A stretch of DNA of 64,000 nucleotides from Argyresthia goedartella. Lineage: Eukaryota; Arthropoda; Insecta; Lepidoptera; Argyresthiidae. The notes under the pieces are model-generated. The model made no database searches. It was not told where the DNA came from and was given only the letters and a program-made list of their open reading frames with translations. The DNA lies in the NCBI GenBank assembly GCA_949825045.1, contig OX463836.1:9255829-9319828 (forward strand). The letters run 5' to 3'. A program made the position numbers and the translations under genes. Shown here piece after piece: positions 1 through 8,913 of the stretch (position 1 is its first letter; each line of letters starts with the position of its first letter).

Positions 1-635
1 ATAGTTACGTTTTCTGCGTGCTCTGGTGCAACCAAGGGCACATTTTTAGCCCCTTTTTCTGCTAAGACCACTGGTTGATTATGTATGGTTAACCTACAAC
101 CTTTTTCATCCATATTATATAGACGTCCGGGGCTCTCTCTAATCAGTTCTTCGTATATTTTTTGATATTCGTTAAAGTGCTGATTTACGATTAGTTTATT
201 AACTTTCTGAGCCCTTCCTGGATTTAAGATCTGTACCTTTCGCTTTGATATAACGGAGTTTCGCTTCAAATACAATTTTAACCAATCCTTTCCTTCTCGT
301 TTTTTGGAGCGATTAAATTTGTTTGGAATGTCATTTTCGTCACAAAAAACGTAAGCTTGGTGTCGAATTGATTTTGGTTTTAACGGTAAGCCTACAGCAG
401 CAAGTCTTTTTATTCGAGTGTCCAAATCAGTCTCTTGCTCTGTTGTTAAAATTGTACGACGCCCAATTTGTTTTTCGACTTTGCCACTTTTCAAATGATT
501 GACTAAAGTTCTTCTGGGAATAGAATAACGCGCGGCTGCTGCACGTTGTGACATTCCTCCCCGGACGGCAGTCATAGCATCGTCTAGTTGTTTCAGTGTC
601 CACGAACCTCGTTTCTTCTTAGGAGGTGGTTCCAT
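1..635 (-). CDS. pogo/Tigger-like transposase, N-terminal part (runs off the window)
   Basis: The minus-strand frame is open from an ATG at 635 to the left edge, about 211 codons. It starts MEPPPKKKRGSW, then gives a psq-type helix-turn-helix (LDDAMTAVRGGMSQRAAAARY, roughly residues 15-60) followed by a CENP-B-like second DNA-binding region. Near the edge it reaches YNMDEKGCRLT, the place where pogo/Tigger transposases carry the first catalytic Asp of the DDE domain. The remaining catalytic residues lie outside the window, so intactness cannot be judged. The family cuts and pastes DNA at TA dinucleotides in the nucleus. A terminal repeat matching two other sites in the window lies upstream at 1038-1065, so this copy probably spans the edge to 1065. 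Family call is firm; activity unknown. Confidence 0.8.
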   Translation of the reverse strand, partial: MEPPPKKKRGSWTLKQLDDAMTAVRGGMSQRAAAARYSIPRRTLVNHLKSGKVEKQIGRRTILTTEQETDLDTRIKRLAAVGLPLKPKSIRHQAYVFCDENDIPNKFNRSKKREGKDWLKLYLKRNSVISKRKVQILNPGRAQKVNKLIVNQHFNEYQKIYEELIRESPGRLYNMDEKGCRLTIHNQPVVLAEKGAKNVPLVAPEHAENVT

Positions 636-636
636 G

Positions 637-675
637 ATCCTGTACAAGCAAAATAAGCTTTTGCTTGTACAGGAT
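637..675. repeat. Perfect 17 bp palindrome just upstream of the transposase ATG
   Basis: ATCCTGTACAAGCAAAA (637-653) is followed by the 5-base spacer TAAGC and then its exact reverse complement (659-675). The left arm is also present in the related pogo copy at 3077-3093, but the right arm is not: that copy continues with unrelated sequence. The palindrome therefore looks like a local inverted duplication gained in this copy, two bases upstream of the start codon. Confidence 0.9.
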
Positions 676-1037
676 GAAATAGTTTTGTTTCTGTGAGTTT
701 AATAAGGTCCATTATTTTGTTTTTCTGTTAATTAAACATTTAATTTATATATTTTTGATGCCAAAAGTTGATGTATGCTAGAAAAAAGTAATATTTTGTA
801 TTTTTTTCTTGATTTCATATCTTAAATTATAAGTTGGAAAGTGGCCCCTTTTAAAATACCGTGGTTTAATAAGGTCCACAATAAGCTTTTTTTAAAAGGA
901 CTAAATTAAATTCACATCTCATATGTTTAACCAACATTTGTACTTTTTCTTTATCCCAATAAAGCAAATATTCTTCTAAAAACTTGTTTTTATTCATAAT
1001 TTCATTAGTAATATTAATACATTATTTTTTTATTAAG

Positions 1038-1065
1038 GTGGTCCTTATTTACCGCACTTACCTTA
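1038..1065 (-). repeat. pogo-like terminal inverted repeat (copy 1)
   Basis: The 28-mer beginning GTGGTCCTTATTTACCGCAC and ending in TTACCTTA matches the patterns at 3730-3757 and 7911-7938. All three read GTGG-CCTTA...TACCTTA outward. Here it sits about 400 bp upstream of the transposase start and is followed by TAAAT, compatible with a TA target site. It is taken as the 5' end of the minus-strand pogo element running off the left edge. Confidence 0.55.
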
Positions 1066-1602
1066 TAAATAAATCCATGGTACTATGGGGAAGGTAGCCT
1101 TGAGCACCTTGTAATTATCCACGTCTCTGGACGTGTCGATGTAATACGTTTCGCAGCAAAGGTGGTCCATCGCCCCCCTATAATCTGAATTCAGAGCCTG
1201 AAGACGGGCGTAGGGTTCCCCCGTGTCAGACTGAGGCGGTCGCTGACTGGTGAGATATACTCACACGAGTTCCACTTTTCCACGCGAAGCGATCACTTAC
1301 TATGGCTACCTGAAGTAAATCAAATAGGGTGTTTATTACACTATTTCAGTCACCAACGCTTCTTGGACTTTCAGGAAGGCGTACAGGATGCCATGATTAG
1401 TAAGCTCGGGGGAATGGCTTTGTGTTAGTTCTTGATCCATTCGGCCAATATACTGGTAGCAAATACGCGGATTTAAATACTAGAGTCATATATCTCGCAC
1501 ATTCAATGTTTTTCGACACTGCAGGGTTCTGAACTAATCAAACACATTCGATACACTCCTTAATTTAATAACTAGACGATCTTAGGACGGTGTACCATCA
1601 CA
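1066..1602. other. No gene recognised
   Basis: About 540 bp of mixed composition between the pogo terminus and the Jockey fragment. No ORF with family resemblance, RNA gene or repeat was recognised. Confidence 0.5.
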
Positions 1603-2816
1603 GTACGGCGCCAGTTCGGCGATGTGCGGGAGTTGTGATGCATCCGCATGCGCGAACATGCCCTTCGCCAGCCTCTGGACAAACTGGTTAACGGTTTCCC
1701 ATCTTAGGTCCCTCTGGATTGTCGCGTTCCTCACGTAGCGGGGGGCGCCGACGATGGTACGCAGAGAGAGGTTCTCTTGGGCTCGGAGTCTCCGTTTGTT
1801 CGTCTCCCAGCACAGGGCGTACCATGCCGGAGCTGCGTAGGTGAGGCGGGATCTCACATAGGTCTTGTAGATCCCGAGCTTCGCCCTCAGAGGGAGGCTG
1901 GAGTCGAAAAGTGGACGCAGCTTGGCGCGTGCCACCTTGACCTGGCTGACGACGTTGTCGACGTGTTGCTTCATGGTGAGCCGGCGATCAATGGTCACTC
2001 CCAGGTACTTCACCTGCGAAGACCACTCGATGTGCTGTCCCCGGAGCTGGAGCGATGGTGGAAGGAGACTCTGGCCTGTGATGAGCGCCTGCGTTTTCCC
2101 AACATTGACGGACAGTCGCCACTTGGCGAGCCAGTCGGGCAAGATGTCCAGGGTGCGCTGCAGTTTGGTAGCAGCGTGCGGAACCTGGAACGACGACGCA
2201 TAGTAGGCTGCGTCGTCTGCGAAGAGTGCCAGCTGGGCACCCGGCCCGACGGGGATGTCGTCCGTGTATCGGGCGTAGCAGGCGGGAGACAAGCAAGAGC
2301 ACTGGGGGACGCCGGTTGCAATGGGATGTTCCTCGGAGACGGCGTCTTCCACCATCACTCGGAAGCGGCGATTCTTCAGGAATTGTCGGCGATTGTCTTG
2401 ACCTTTCTTCTTGGGGCAAGGGACGTCGACAGCTTGTACAGCAACCCCTCGTGCCATACTCTGTCGAACGCCTTATCCATATCCAGAAGTACTGCGACAG
2501 CGTATTCTTTTTTGTTCAAACAAACCGTCATGTCATTCAGTACTCTGGTGAGCTGAAGCGTCGTAGAATGCTCGAGCCTGAAGCCGAACTGTTCCGGGCG
2601 AGGCTGGATGTGGGGCAGTAACTTCGCTAGCAGGAGCTTCTCAAACACCTTTGAGATGAAGCTCAGTAGGGTGATCGGCCGATAGCTCTCAGGCAGCTTG
2701 GTGTCCTTGCCCGGCTTGGGCAACATGATAACCAAGCCCTCCTTCCACTGGGTTGGAAAGTCACCCTTGCGCAAGATGCCGTTAAACAGGCGCGTAACGG
2801 CCGCCACAGTGCGTGC
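1603..2816 (-). pseudogene. Jockey-type LINE ORF2 fragment (reverse transcriptase), truncated at both ends
   Basis: The minus strand encodes reverse transcriptase closely matching the second half of the Jockey ORF2 at 45175-47811: the RT finger region (LPESYRPITLLS), the Asp motif LLDMDKAFDRVWHE, a damaged GVPQ-S motif (PQCS instead of PQGS), the FADDAAYYAS catalytic box and the thumb region through HIAELAP. The frame changes between about 2376 and 2457, so it is broken. Compared with the longer copy it keeps residues that copy has lost (WLAKW; YKTYVRSR). It is 5' truncated at 2816, where it abuts pogo sequence, and ends at a GTAC (1603-1606). The continuation of the same element appears at 7483 on the other strand. 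Confidence 0.88.
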
Positions 2817-3104
2817 GTTTTAACAGTAAGCCTACAGCAGCAAGTCTTTTTATTCGCGTGGCCAAATCAGTCTCTTGCTCTGTTGTTAAAATTGTACGAC
2901 GCCCAATTTGTTTTTCGACTTTGCCACTTTTCAAATGATTGACTAAAGTTCTTCTGGGAATAGAATAACGCGCGGCTGCTGCACGTTGTGACATTCCTCC
3001 CCGGACGGCAGTCATAGCATCGTCTAGTTGTTTCAGTGTCCACGAACCTCGTTTCTTCTTAGGAGGTGGTTCCATGATCCTGTACAAGCAAAATAAGCTT
3101 TTGC
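2817..3104 (-). pseudogene. pogo/Tigger-like transposase N-terminal fragment (copy 2)
   Basis: Nearly identical to 372-663: the same MEPPPKKKRGSW start (ATG at 3075), HTH region and RRTILTTEQETDL segment, then an abrupt switch to Jockey sequence at 2816. Only about 86 codons remain. Homology to copy 1 stops at 3104, beyond the left arm of copy 1's palindrome. A pogo terminal repeat at 3730-3757 would be the 5' end of this element. Confidence 0.85.
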
Positions 3105-3729
3105 AAAAGATATCAAGCAAGCAAAACATAATTAGAGATTCACGAATTCTGACCCTTTTTTTGGAAACTTTAATACTTGACTTTTTTAACTTTCAACAAA
3201 GAAATGATAAAAAGAAATGAAATATATCTTGTCTCCCAAACGCCTAAACCAAATGAAAAAGAAAAAAAACCAGGTATTTTAAGCAATTAATTATCTTAGT
3301 GTGATTGGAAAGTAATATTTTCATATGTTTAATAAGAGCCGGCCCATTTACCCGCCACGAATGTGGCCCTTATTAGGCTTTGCAACGAATCATGCGAGAC
3401 TCTTTAAAAATGTCTTTATTTATTAATGAAAAGTCAAAACTTACCTTGATTAGACAACACTATTAACTTAAATTTATTGTTTTATGTTGAAAAACACAGA
3501 AAACAGCGTATTTTTGACAATATTTCTATATTTTCACAAAAAAATAATAGTAACACGGTAACGCTCGTCTAACGCTCGCGATGAATGCGTGGCAACTGAC
3601 AAGATGGCGGCCCGTGGGCTACGTGCCCTATAAGATTAGCGTTGCTATTGGTCCTTTCTAAGTGTGCGTGAGTTGAAACATGTAAAACGTTTGAGAGTGT
3701 GTTTTTCTGAGAGTGGCCCTTAATAGACT
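3105..3729 (-). mobile_element. pogo-like element 5' non-coding region
   Basis: AT-rich sequence between the truncated transposase and the terminal repeat. It contains subterminal copies of the GTGGCCCTTATTAGG / GTGGCCCTTAATAG pattern (about 3362 and 3713), related to the terminal repeat. No coding potential was recognised. Confidence 0.45.
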
Positions 3730-3757
3730 GTGGCCCTTACTACACGCAGGTACCTTA
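3730..3757 (-). repeat. pogo-like terminal inverted repeat (copy 2, 5' end)
   Basis: GTGGCCCTTACTACACGCAG followed by GTACCTTA; matches 7911-7938 and 1038-1065. It reads outward from copy 2 and is followed by TTGC. Confidence 0.6.
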
Positions 3758-5124
3758 TTGCAAAGCTCAATTGTTTAGTTTGGCCAAACTAAGGTCGATG
3801 GTCCGTCGCAAAAGACAGGGCGTGATATATGTGGGCCCAGAGACGCTACCGCCCCGCCACGGAGATACACTGGATTCACCTCTAGGGTCTCGTGAACCGT
3901 CCTCCTTCTCTGTTCACTTCTACCATCGATACAAAATAACAAATATGAGTGTACTTGACACTCTAATCATCTAATCTTTATCCAATTATGTAGTAGGAAC
4001 AAGCAATCAATCTCATCAACACTGCAAGGATCTGTCCAATGAGGCCTAGGTAGTGCCTAATTATAGTCCTACCAAATGAATACTTCTACGATACCTTCCC
4101 TTTTGTACTTTTACTGCTGTCGCACCGGCACGGCGAAATCCACGTAACTCGGAGACGTAGAATTAGCCTACTTCATAGTTTATCGTAATCCCTTAGCTCA
4201 GCAAGAGGGTATTGTGACTACGTCACTTATGCTTGTTTCTAGATGCGGTAAAGCTCTGCTGACCTAGACTTTAAATTGAGCTACCCTTCGTGAAAATTCT
4301 ATCAAGTGTAAACTGGGAGCTTCGTGTATCGTTGTTAGGAACAGTGGTGATTAAATTTATGTAGTAAATCTCGTTAATTATTTATTCCAGTTATACCGGC
4401 ATGAAATGCAAAATACTGAGAATGACAATACAATCCCCACTGTCCTAAAACTTTAACAGTGGACCTTATGAATATATTAAATATAATAAAACCAGAGACA
4501 TTGCAGAGATACTTCAATTTAAAATGATTACAGAAACTGGTTTATTATTTAGATTGCCTTTGACGAATCTTTGCATTCTGGACATTTAGTTCCTAGGCAT
4601 TTCTAAGGGGAAAACTTTAATGTCCAAACAAAAAACCCACTTAGACCATTGTCTACTGTATAGTAGAGCCATATGTACAGCATTTTGATTCATTTATATA
4701 AGCCTACTCTAACATTATAATTAAATGAGATTCTCCTCTCTTGCTACAATTACAACTTAATTATGACAATTTCTCTCTCTGTTCATAACGAATTCACGTA
4801 AATAATTTAGCCATAAATGTTACATACATACGTCACGTCTTACCCCATACTAGGCGGTAGAGGCCCCATGGTGCCCACTTTGAGCCAGTTATTCAATACT
4901 CCATTTTGCATGCCCACCTTACGTAAAAATGAGTTTATTCCTCAACTTTTAACCTGATGTGATTACTATTGATTGCACTCACTATATTACACTTTAAATT
5001 ACTCAATGGCTTTGTTTAATTTAGATACTCAACTACTGACATGAGGCTAACTCTGCCTGAATTTACGATTGGTACAAGTTATAACGTTACCAGGTAATGC
5101 GACACGCAAAATATTATCATCGCC
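3758..5124. other. No gene recognised; possible degraded repeat near 4824-4900
   Basis: A 67-codon ORF at 3771-3974 has no recognisable domain. Around 4824-4900 the text CATACATACGTCACGTCTTACCCC...GGCGGTAGAGG resembles a dispersed lepidopteran repeat, but it is too degraded to classify. Otherwise AT-rich with nothing supported. Confidence 0.4.
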
Positions 5125-5460
5125 ACTGGATATTAATGATTACAGTGAACTACCCCATTGAGCTTCATGTTATAATGGGTTTCACGCTTGTTTCTCACAT
5201 AGGAGATGCATGTTCGAATCCTGACCATGTACCAATGAGATAATTAATTTATGTTAAGAACATTATCGGACGTACATACTTTCGGATGACACGTTAAACT
5301 ATAGGTCCCGGTTACTATCGATATGTTGTAGTGGTCGTAAAACCCCTCCACTAACGCGCACTGAACCAGCGTGTTAGAGTGTGGCTTAATCTTACTCTTA
5401 TCCGGGTAAAGGCCTGTACCCCTCGGTGAGGACATTAATGGGCTGCTACAAACACCCCAT
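5125..5460 (+). repeat. tRNA-derived SINE, degraded
   Basis: A polymerase III B-box-like motif GTTCGAATCCTGACCATG (about 5212) is followed by GTACCAATGAG, a phrase typical of a common lepidopteran SINE body. The 3' part, CTCCACTAACGCGCACTGAA through ATCCGGGTAAAGGCCTGTACCC to GACATTAATGGGCTGCTACA, is a typical SINE tail. The A box is not clear. Boundaries are approximate. Confidence 0.55.
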
Positions 5461-5487
5461 TCAACATTTACAATTAAACACAATTGA

Positions 5488-5715
5488 CGACCGGTTAGCC
5501 TAACGGGTAGTGACCCTCTCTACAAAACTAATAGTCCCGGGTTCGAATCTCGGTAAGACCAAATATTTGTAAATGAAGATGAATATTTGTTTCTTGGCCT
5601 TGGATATATTATATTAGTATTTATCTCTATTAATATGTCGTCGTCTAGTACACATAACTCAAGCCTTGTTTGGCTTACTATGGGAAGACCATCTTACATA
5701 ATATTTATTACATAC
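5488..5715 (+). repeat. tRNA-derived SINE, degraded
   Basis: The tRNA-like head CCGGTTAGCCTAACGGGTAG (A-box-like) is followed by the B box GGGTTCGAATCTCGG. The body GATGAATATTTGTTTCTTGG, the TATTTAT block, and the tail ACACATAACTCAAGCC...GGCTTACTATGGGA match a widespread lepidopteran SINE layout. The head cannot fold as a functional tRNA: the acceptor stem and anticodon arm are degraded. It begins about 30 bp after the preceding SINE. Confidence 0.65.
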
Positions 5716-7053
5716 ATCAGTGCATTAAACATTAGTTAATTAGTTTTGGCTAGTTCATGAAGGCTAGGCCATATCAAAATGGTCTATGGTTCAGGTAACT
5801 TCACACGTCACCTTCTTGTACAATAGTAGCTTAGCTCACCGCTAAGTAGTGAAAATAATTTATCAATCAATAAAATCAATAAAGGTAGATTACCGAATGT
5901 AGCTGAGTTCAGGAACTTATCACTATTATTGCACTATACTTTTACATATATTTCTAGTTGAGAGGTATGGATAATTTTACAATATTATCTCAAAATCCCT
6001 GAAAATGGATTTCTCTACTTTAAATAGAACGATGTTGTAGGTACGTGATCGATCGACTGCTAGATCCCCAATGCTCTTCCACAAGTCCAGGGTTACTTCC
6101 CCGCACAGCCAGCAACCCTCCCCTCTCCTCGTTGGTCCCCGCTCCTTCAACAGATAAAAAAGAAAGCGGCCAGTCCATTGTTTAATTTATGACTACAACC
6201 TCGTCATCGTATGTTCCAGGGCTGTCACTGATTAGGCCTATGTCTAAAAGTGATCGATAAATTGGTTGGTTGTCCGATGGCACGCTATTTGGAAAATTAC
6301 ACTTCATGTTAAGGTCAAAATCGCGATGCATTAATAAAAATATGCCAGTGAAATGGTTAAGTGTATATACCGTACGCAAGTACGATTATTGTGTTTCATA
6401 AGTATTTACCCTTTACTAACCAGAGTCATTCCCATTGGTTCTTTATAGAGTGTGTTGTCTCAGCTGATTATTAAAGTACCTACAGCAATGTCAGATTAAA
6501 TATTTACTAGATTGTCGTACGTAACGAATTTTACTTTCTACGGAATAATATTGCCAACCAACCAATTAGGACTCCATTCACCCCACTTAGCAAAGTCAGC
6601 ATGTTAAATTTGCGCATAGCATGGTATAATATAGCAATGACAACCCTACGTGGTTTTACACCGAAGAAACTTCGAGAAGTGCATGCAATATTTCCTTGTC
6701 AAACCACCCGTTCCGTATGTCATCTCAACTATCCCTCCCTATAAAAGCGATAGTTCAGCCCTAAAACAACTAAACAAAAAATGTTTGTCCAATGCCAGTA
6801 CAATGTCATACAGGAAGTCTAATTTCTCAAGTTCATGGCAGCAGTAATTTACGTCAAGGATATCGTTTCACAACGCAATTTATGTTGTTTTAAAGAGAAA
6901 TTTTATGGTTGCCAAAGTGTCGTCTGGACAGAGATTGAATTGATTGAAGTCTTTACCAAGAAAGAATGCTGTTGTTTAAATTATAATGTTTCCTGTCCCA
7001 CCCTAAATATTGGCAGACGTCGGAGTGTCTCTCAAAATGGAACTTTGGTTATT
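5716..7053. other. No gene recognised
   Basis: AT-rich sequence with only short ORFs without recognisable domains. A TATAAAAG occurs at about 6741, but no ORF follows that would justify a promoter call. Confidence 0.45.
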
Positions 7054-7457
7054 AAAAAAAACCGGTCAAGTGCGAGTTAAATCGCGCACGAAGGGTTCCG
7101 TACCACCGTTCAATGGAAGCGATGGTGTGGAGTGAATAGTTTGGATTTTACACAGCAAAATATTGTTTACAAAGTTATTGCTGCGGTTACTTTCACACTC
7201 CATGTACGTAACCAGGTGCATCCATAAGTTTGTATGTGGTATTGAAAGAATTGTTGTATGGGAGCCCCCTTAAATATTTCTTTTATCCTGTTTTTTAGTA
7301 TTTGTTGTTATAGCGGCAACAGAAATACATAATCTGTGAAAATTTCAACTCTCTAGCTAGCTAGGTTCTTGAGATACAGCCTGGTGACAGACGGACGGAC
7401 AGCGAAGTCTTAGTAATAGGGTTCCGTTCTTACCCGTTGGGTAAGGAACCCTAAAAA
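7054..7457 (+). repeat. A-tailed MITE family, near-complete copy (reference copy for this window)
   Basis: Starts with an A-run and ACCGGTCAAGTGCGAG, then AAGGGTTCCGTACC, and ends with GGGTAAGGAACCCTAAAAA. The GGTTCCGTACC and GG(TA)AGGAACC segments form an inverted repeat just inside the ends. The interior carries GATACAGCCTGGTGACAGAC followed by GGACGGACAGCG. Other copies or parts: 11690-11825 (-), 21306-21475 (-), 29041-29122 (+), and 54627-58064 (+, split by two insertions). Non-coding and non-autonomous; the mobilising family is not identified. Confidence 0.75.
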
Positions 7458-7482
7458 TAGCGTGGATGTCTTGTCCATCTCA

Positions 7483-7906
7483 GTACCACGCGCGCCCGCC
7501 CGACCGCCGCCGCCTGCCACGCGACCTGGTTGCCTAGCCGGCGATCACCCACTGCACACCAGCGCCACATCAAGACCACCGCCCGCAGGGGCCATCCGAT
7601 GACCTGTCCACAGGAGTGGACAGAGGCGATTCTTCGGGAAGAGGTCCGTCGACCTGACCCCGACTCCCCACGCCCCAGAAGGGGTGCGTGAGATGACTTA
7701 GATGATGATGCTCAAGGCATTCCGATTACAACCCCCGAAGAGGAAGAAACTCTCAGCGGCAAGACACTCTCGACGGCCACGATTCAACAGTACAGCAGCC
7801 TTTTCATTCTTCCAACCCCAGCAACAGCAGTACGCGCAGTCCCGTACAATTGTAATCCTTTTTTTCCTTGAGGGTGGTTAAATAAAGCTTTTATTTCAAT
7901 TTGTAA
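7483..7906 (+). mobile_element. Jockey-type LINE 3' fragment
   Basis: From GTACCACGCGCGCCCGCCCG it follows the last codons of Jockey ORF2 (matching 47759 onward), the stop and the 3' UTR, nearly identical to 47759-47967 until GGGTGCGTGAGA. After that the 3' UTRs differ. This copy has its own tail ending with AATAAA (about 7881) and a short A-run. The local GC richness contrasts sharply with the flanks. The first four bases, GTAC, coincide with the last four bases of the minus-strand fragment at 1603. Confidence 0.85.
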
Positions 7907-7910
7907 AAAA

Positions 7911-7938
7911 GTGGGCCTTACCATACGACGGTACCTTA
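7911..7938 (+). repeat. pogo-like terminal inverted repeat (putative 3' end of copy 2)
   Basis: GTGGGCCTTACCATACGACG followed by GTACCTTA. It matches 3730-3757 in length and pattern and lies directly after the Jockey 3' tail, with no transposase sequence left between them. Confidence 0.55.
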
Positions 7939-7939
7939 T

Positions 7940-8170
7940 TTAGCTTGTTCTGTAGTACCAACTTCACAGACAAACTAGGGGCGGCACGCAGGCGGGCGTC
8001 GCCGTTCGAAATTTGAATATCATAATTTGTCAAATTTTGGTACATTATGGTCATAATGATCAATATTCGGATAAGAAATGAGTTTTTACCAAGAAGTTTA
8101 TCATTGTGCTGGTCGTAACGTGTGGATTTTGGACGCAGTAAAGAGGGTTTATGATATGTGTCTAGATAAA
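7940..8170 (-). repeat. Dispersed non-coding repeat, family B (reverse copy)
   Basis: Reading GCTTGTTCTGTAGTACCAAC...GTTTATGATATGTGTCTAGA, it is the reverse complement of parts of 14228-14560 and 48545-48860. Shared blocks include the reverse complements of ATCATAAACCCTCTTTAC and CCCTTAGTTTGTCTGTAAAG. Confidence 0.7.
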
Positions 8171-8673
8171 AAAAAAAATACCAGAAACATCCATAAAATT
8201 GGCATAATAATTATTCAACAATCTCATGATTACTTAGGTACTTAATAACATTACCATTATTACATTAGATTAAAAATAAAATGTTGATCTCATCACTCGC
8301 TTCTATCGTTCATTATAAAGACGACACTATAGGTTAATTGAATGAAATATTATACCTGCATTAAATGGTCTAAAATTACGGGTTCTTATTAAGCTACTCA
8401 ATTTTCACAGTTCAAGCAGGGGTGGGCAATATATACTAGGTATTATATATTCAATTATGAGTCCATGTCGCTATTCAAGAGAGGTGATATTAAATTTGTT
8501 CGAGTATAGGTACGTCGAGTAATTTTAAGGTAAATTGTCTATATTAGGTATGCTTTATTTCACAGTCGGTGATATTGTAGGACTGACCTCAAAATAGAGT
8601 ACATACCTACAGTACATACAACATAGGTTAAATCGGGATGGAATAATGCATTTTTACCCTTATTTTCAAAGTA
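8171..8673. other. No gene recognised
   Basis: AT-rich sequence downstream of the serpin. Nothing supported. Confidence 0.45.
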
Positions 8674-8679
8674 TTTATT
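8674..8679 (-). terminator. Candidate polyadenylation signal of the serpin gene
   Basis: AATAAA on the minus strand about 235 bp downstream of the serpin stop codon. It is the first canonical signal after the ORF by eye. Confidence 0.35.
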
Positions 8680-8913
8680 ATACAAAAAGTTGATCAATAG
8701 AAACAACTAATTCCAGTAATCCAAACTGATTAAATTTGAGGATTTTAGGAATAACCCTCATATCGTCGCCCCCACCCCCACATTTGTAAATCACTTGGCT
8801 GACATCATACTGCTTCAGCTTTACCCGATTGTAGATATTGCATTGTTGTAAGTGTAAGTGGCTTCGCGTATTCATCAAGATTGCCAAAGTAACATTTCGG
8901 AACGTAATAATAT

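Noticed and set aside
1582..2621. Several overlapping ORFs on both strands of the Jockey fragment
   Set aside because: GC-rich coding sequence gives long shadow frames; only the RT frame has motifs. The same applies to 44081-45220, 45389-46714 and 46756-47965.
5488..5565. tRNA gene
   Set aside because: A and B boxes are present but the stems do not pair and a SINE body and tail follow.
1603..7906. Twin-priming 5' inversion of one Jockey insertion
   Set aside because: The inverted 5' part should adjoin the 3' part; here 5.9 kb of other elements lies between, and the pogo ends also require an inversion.
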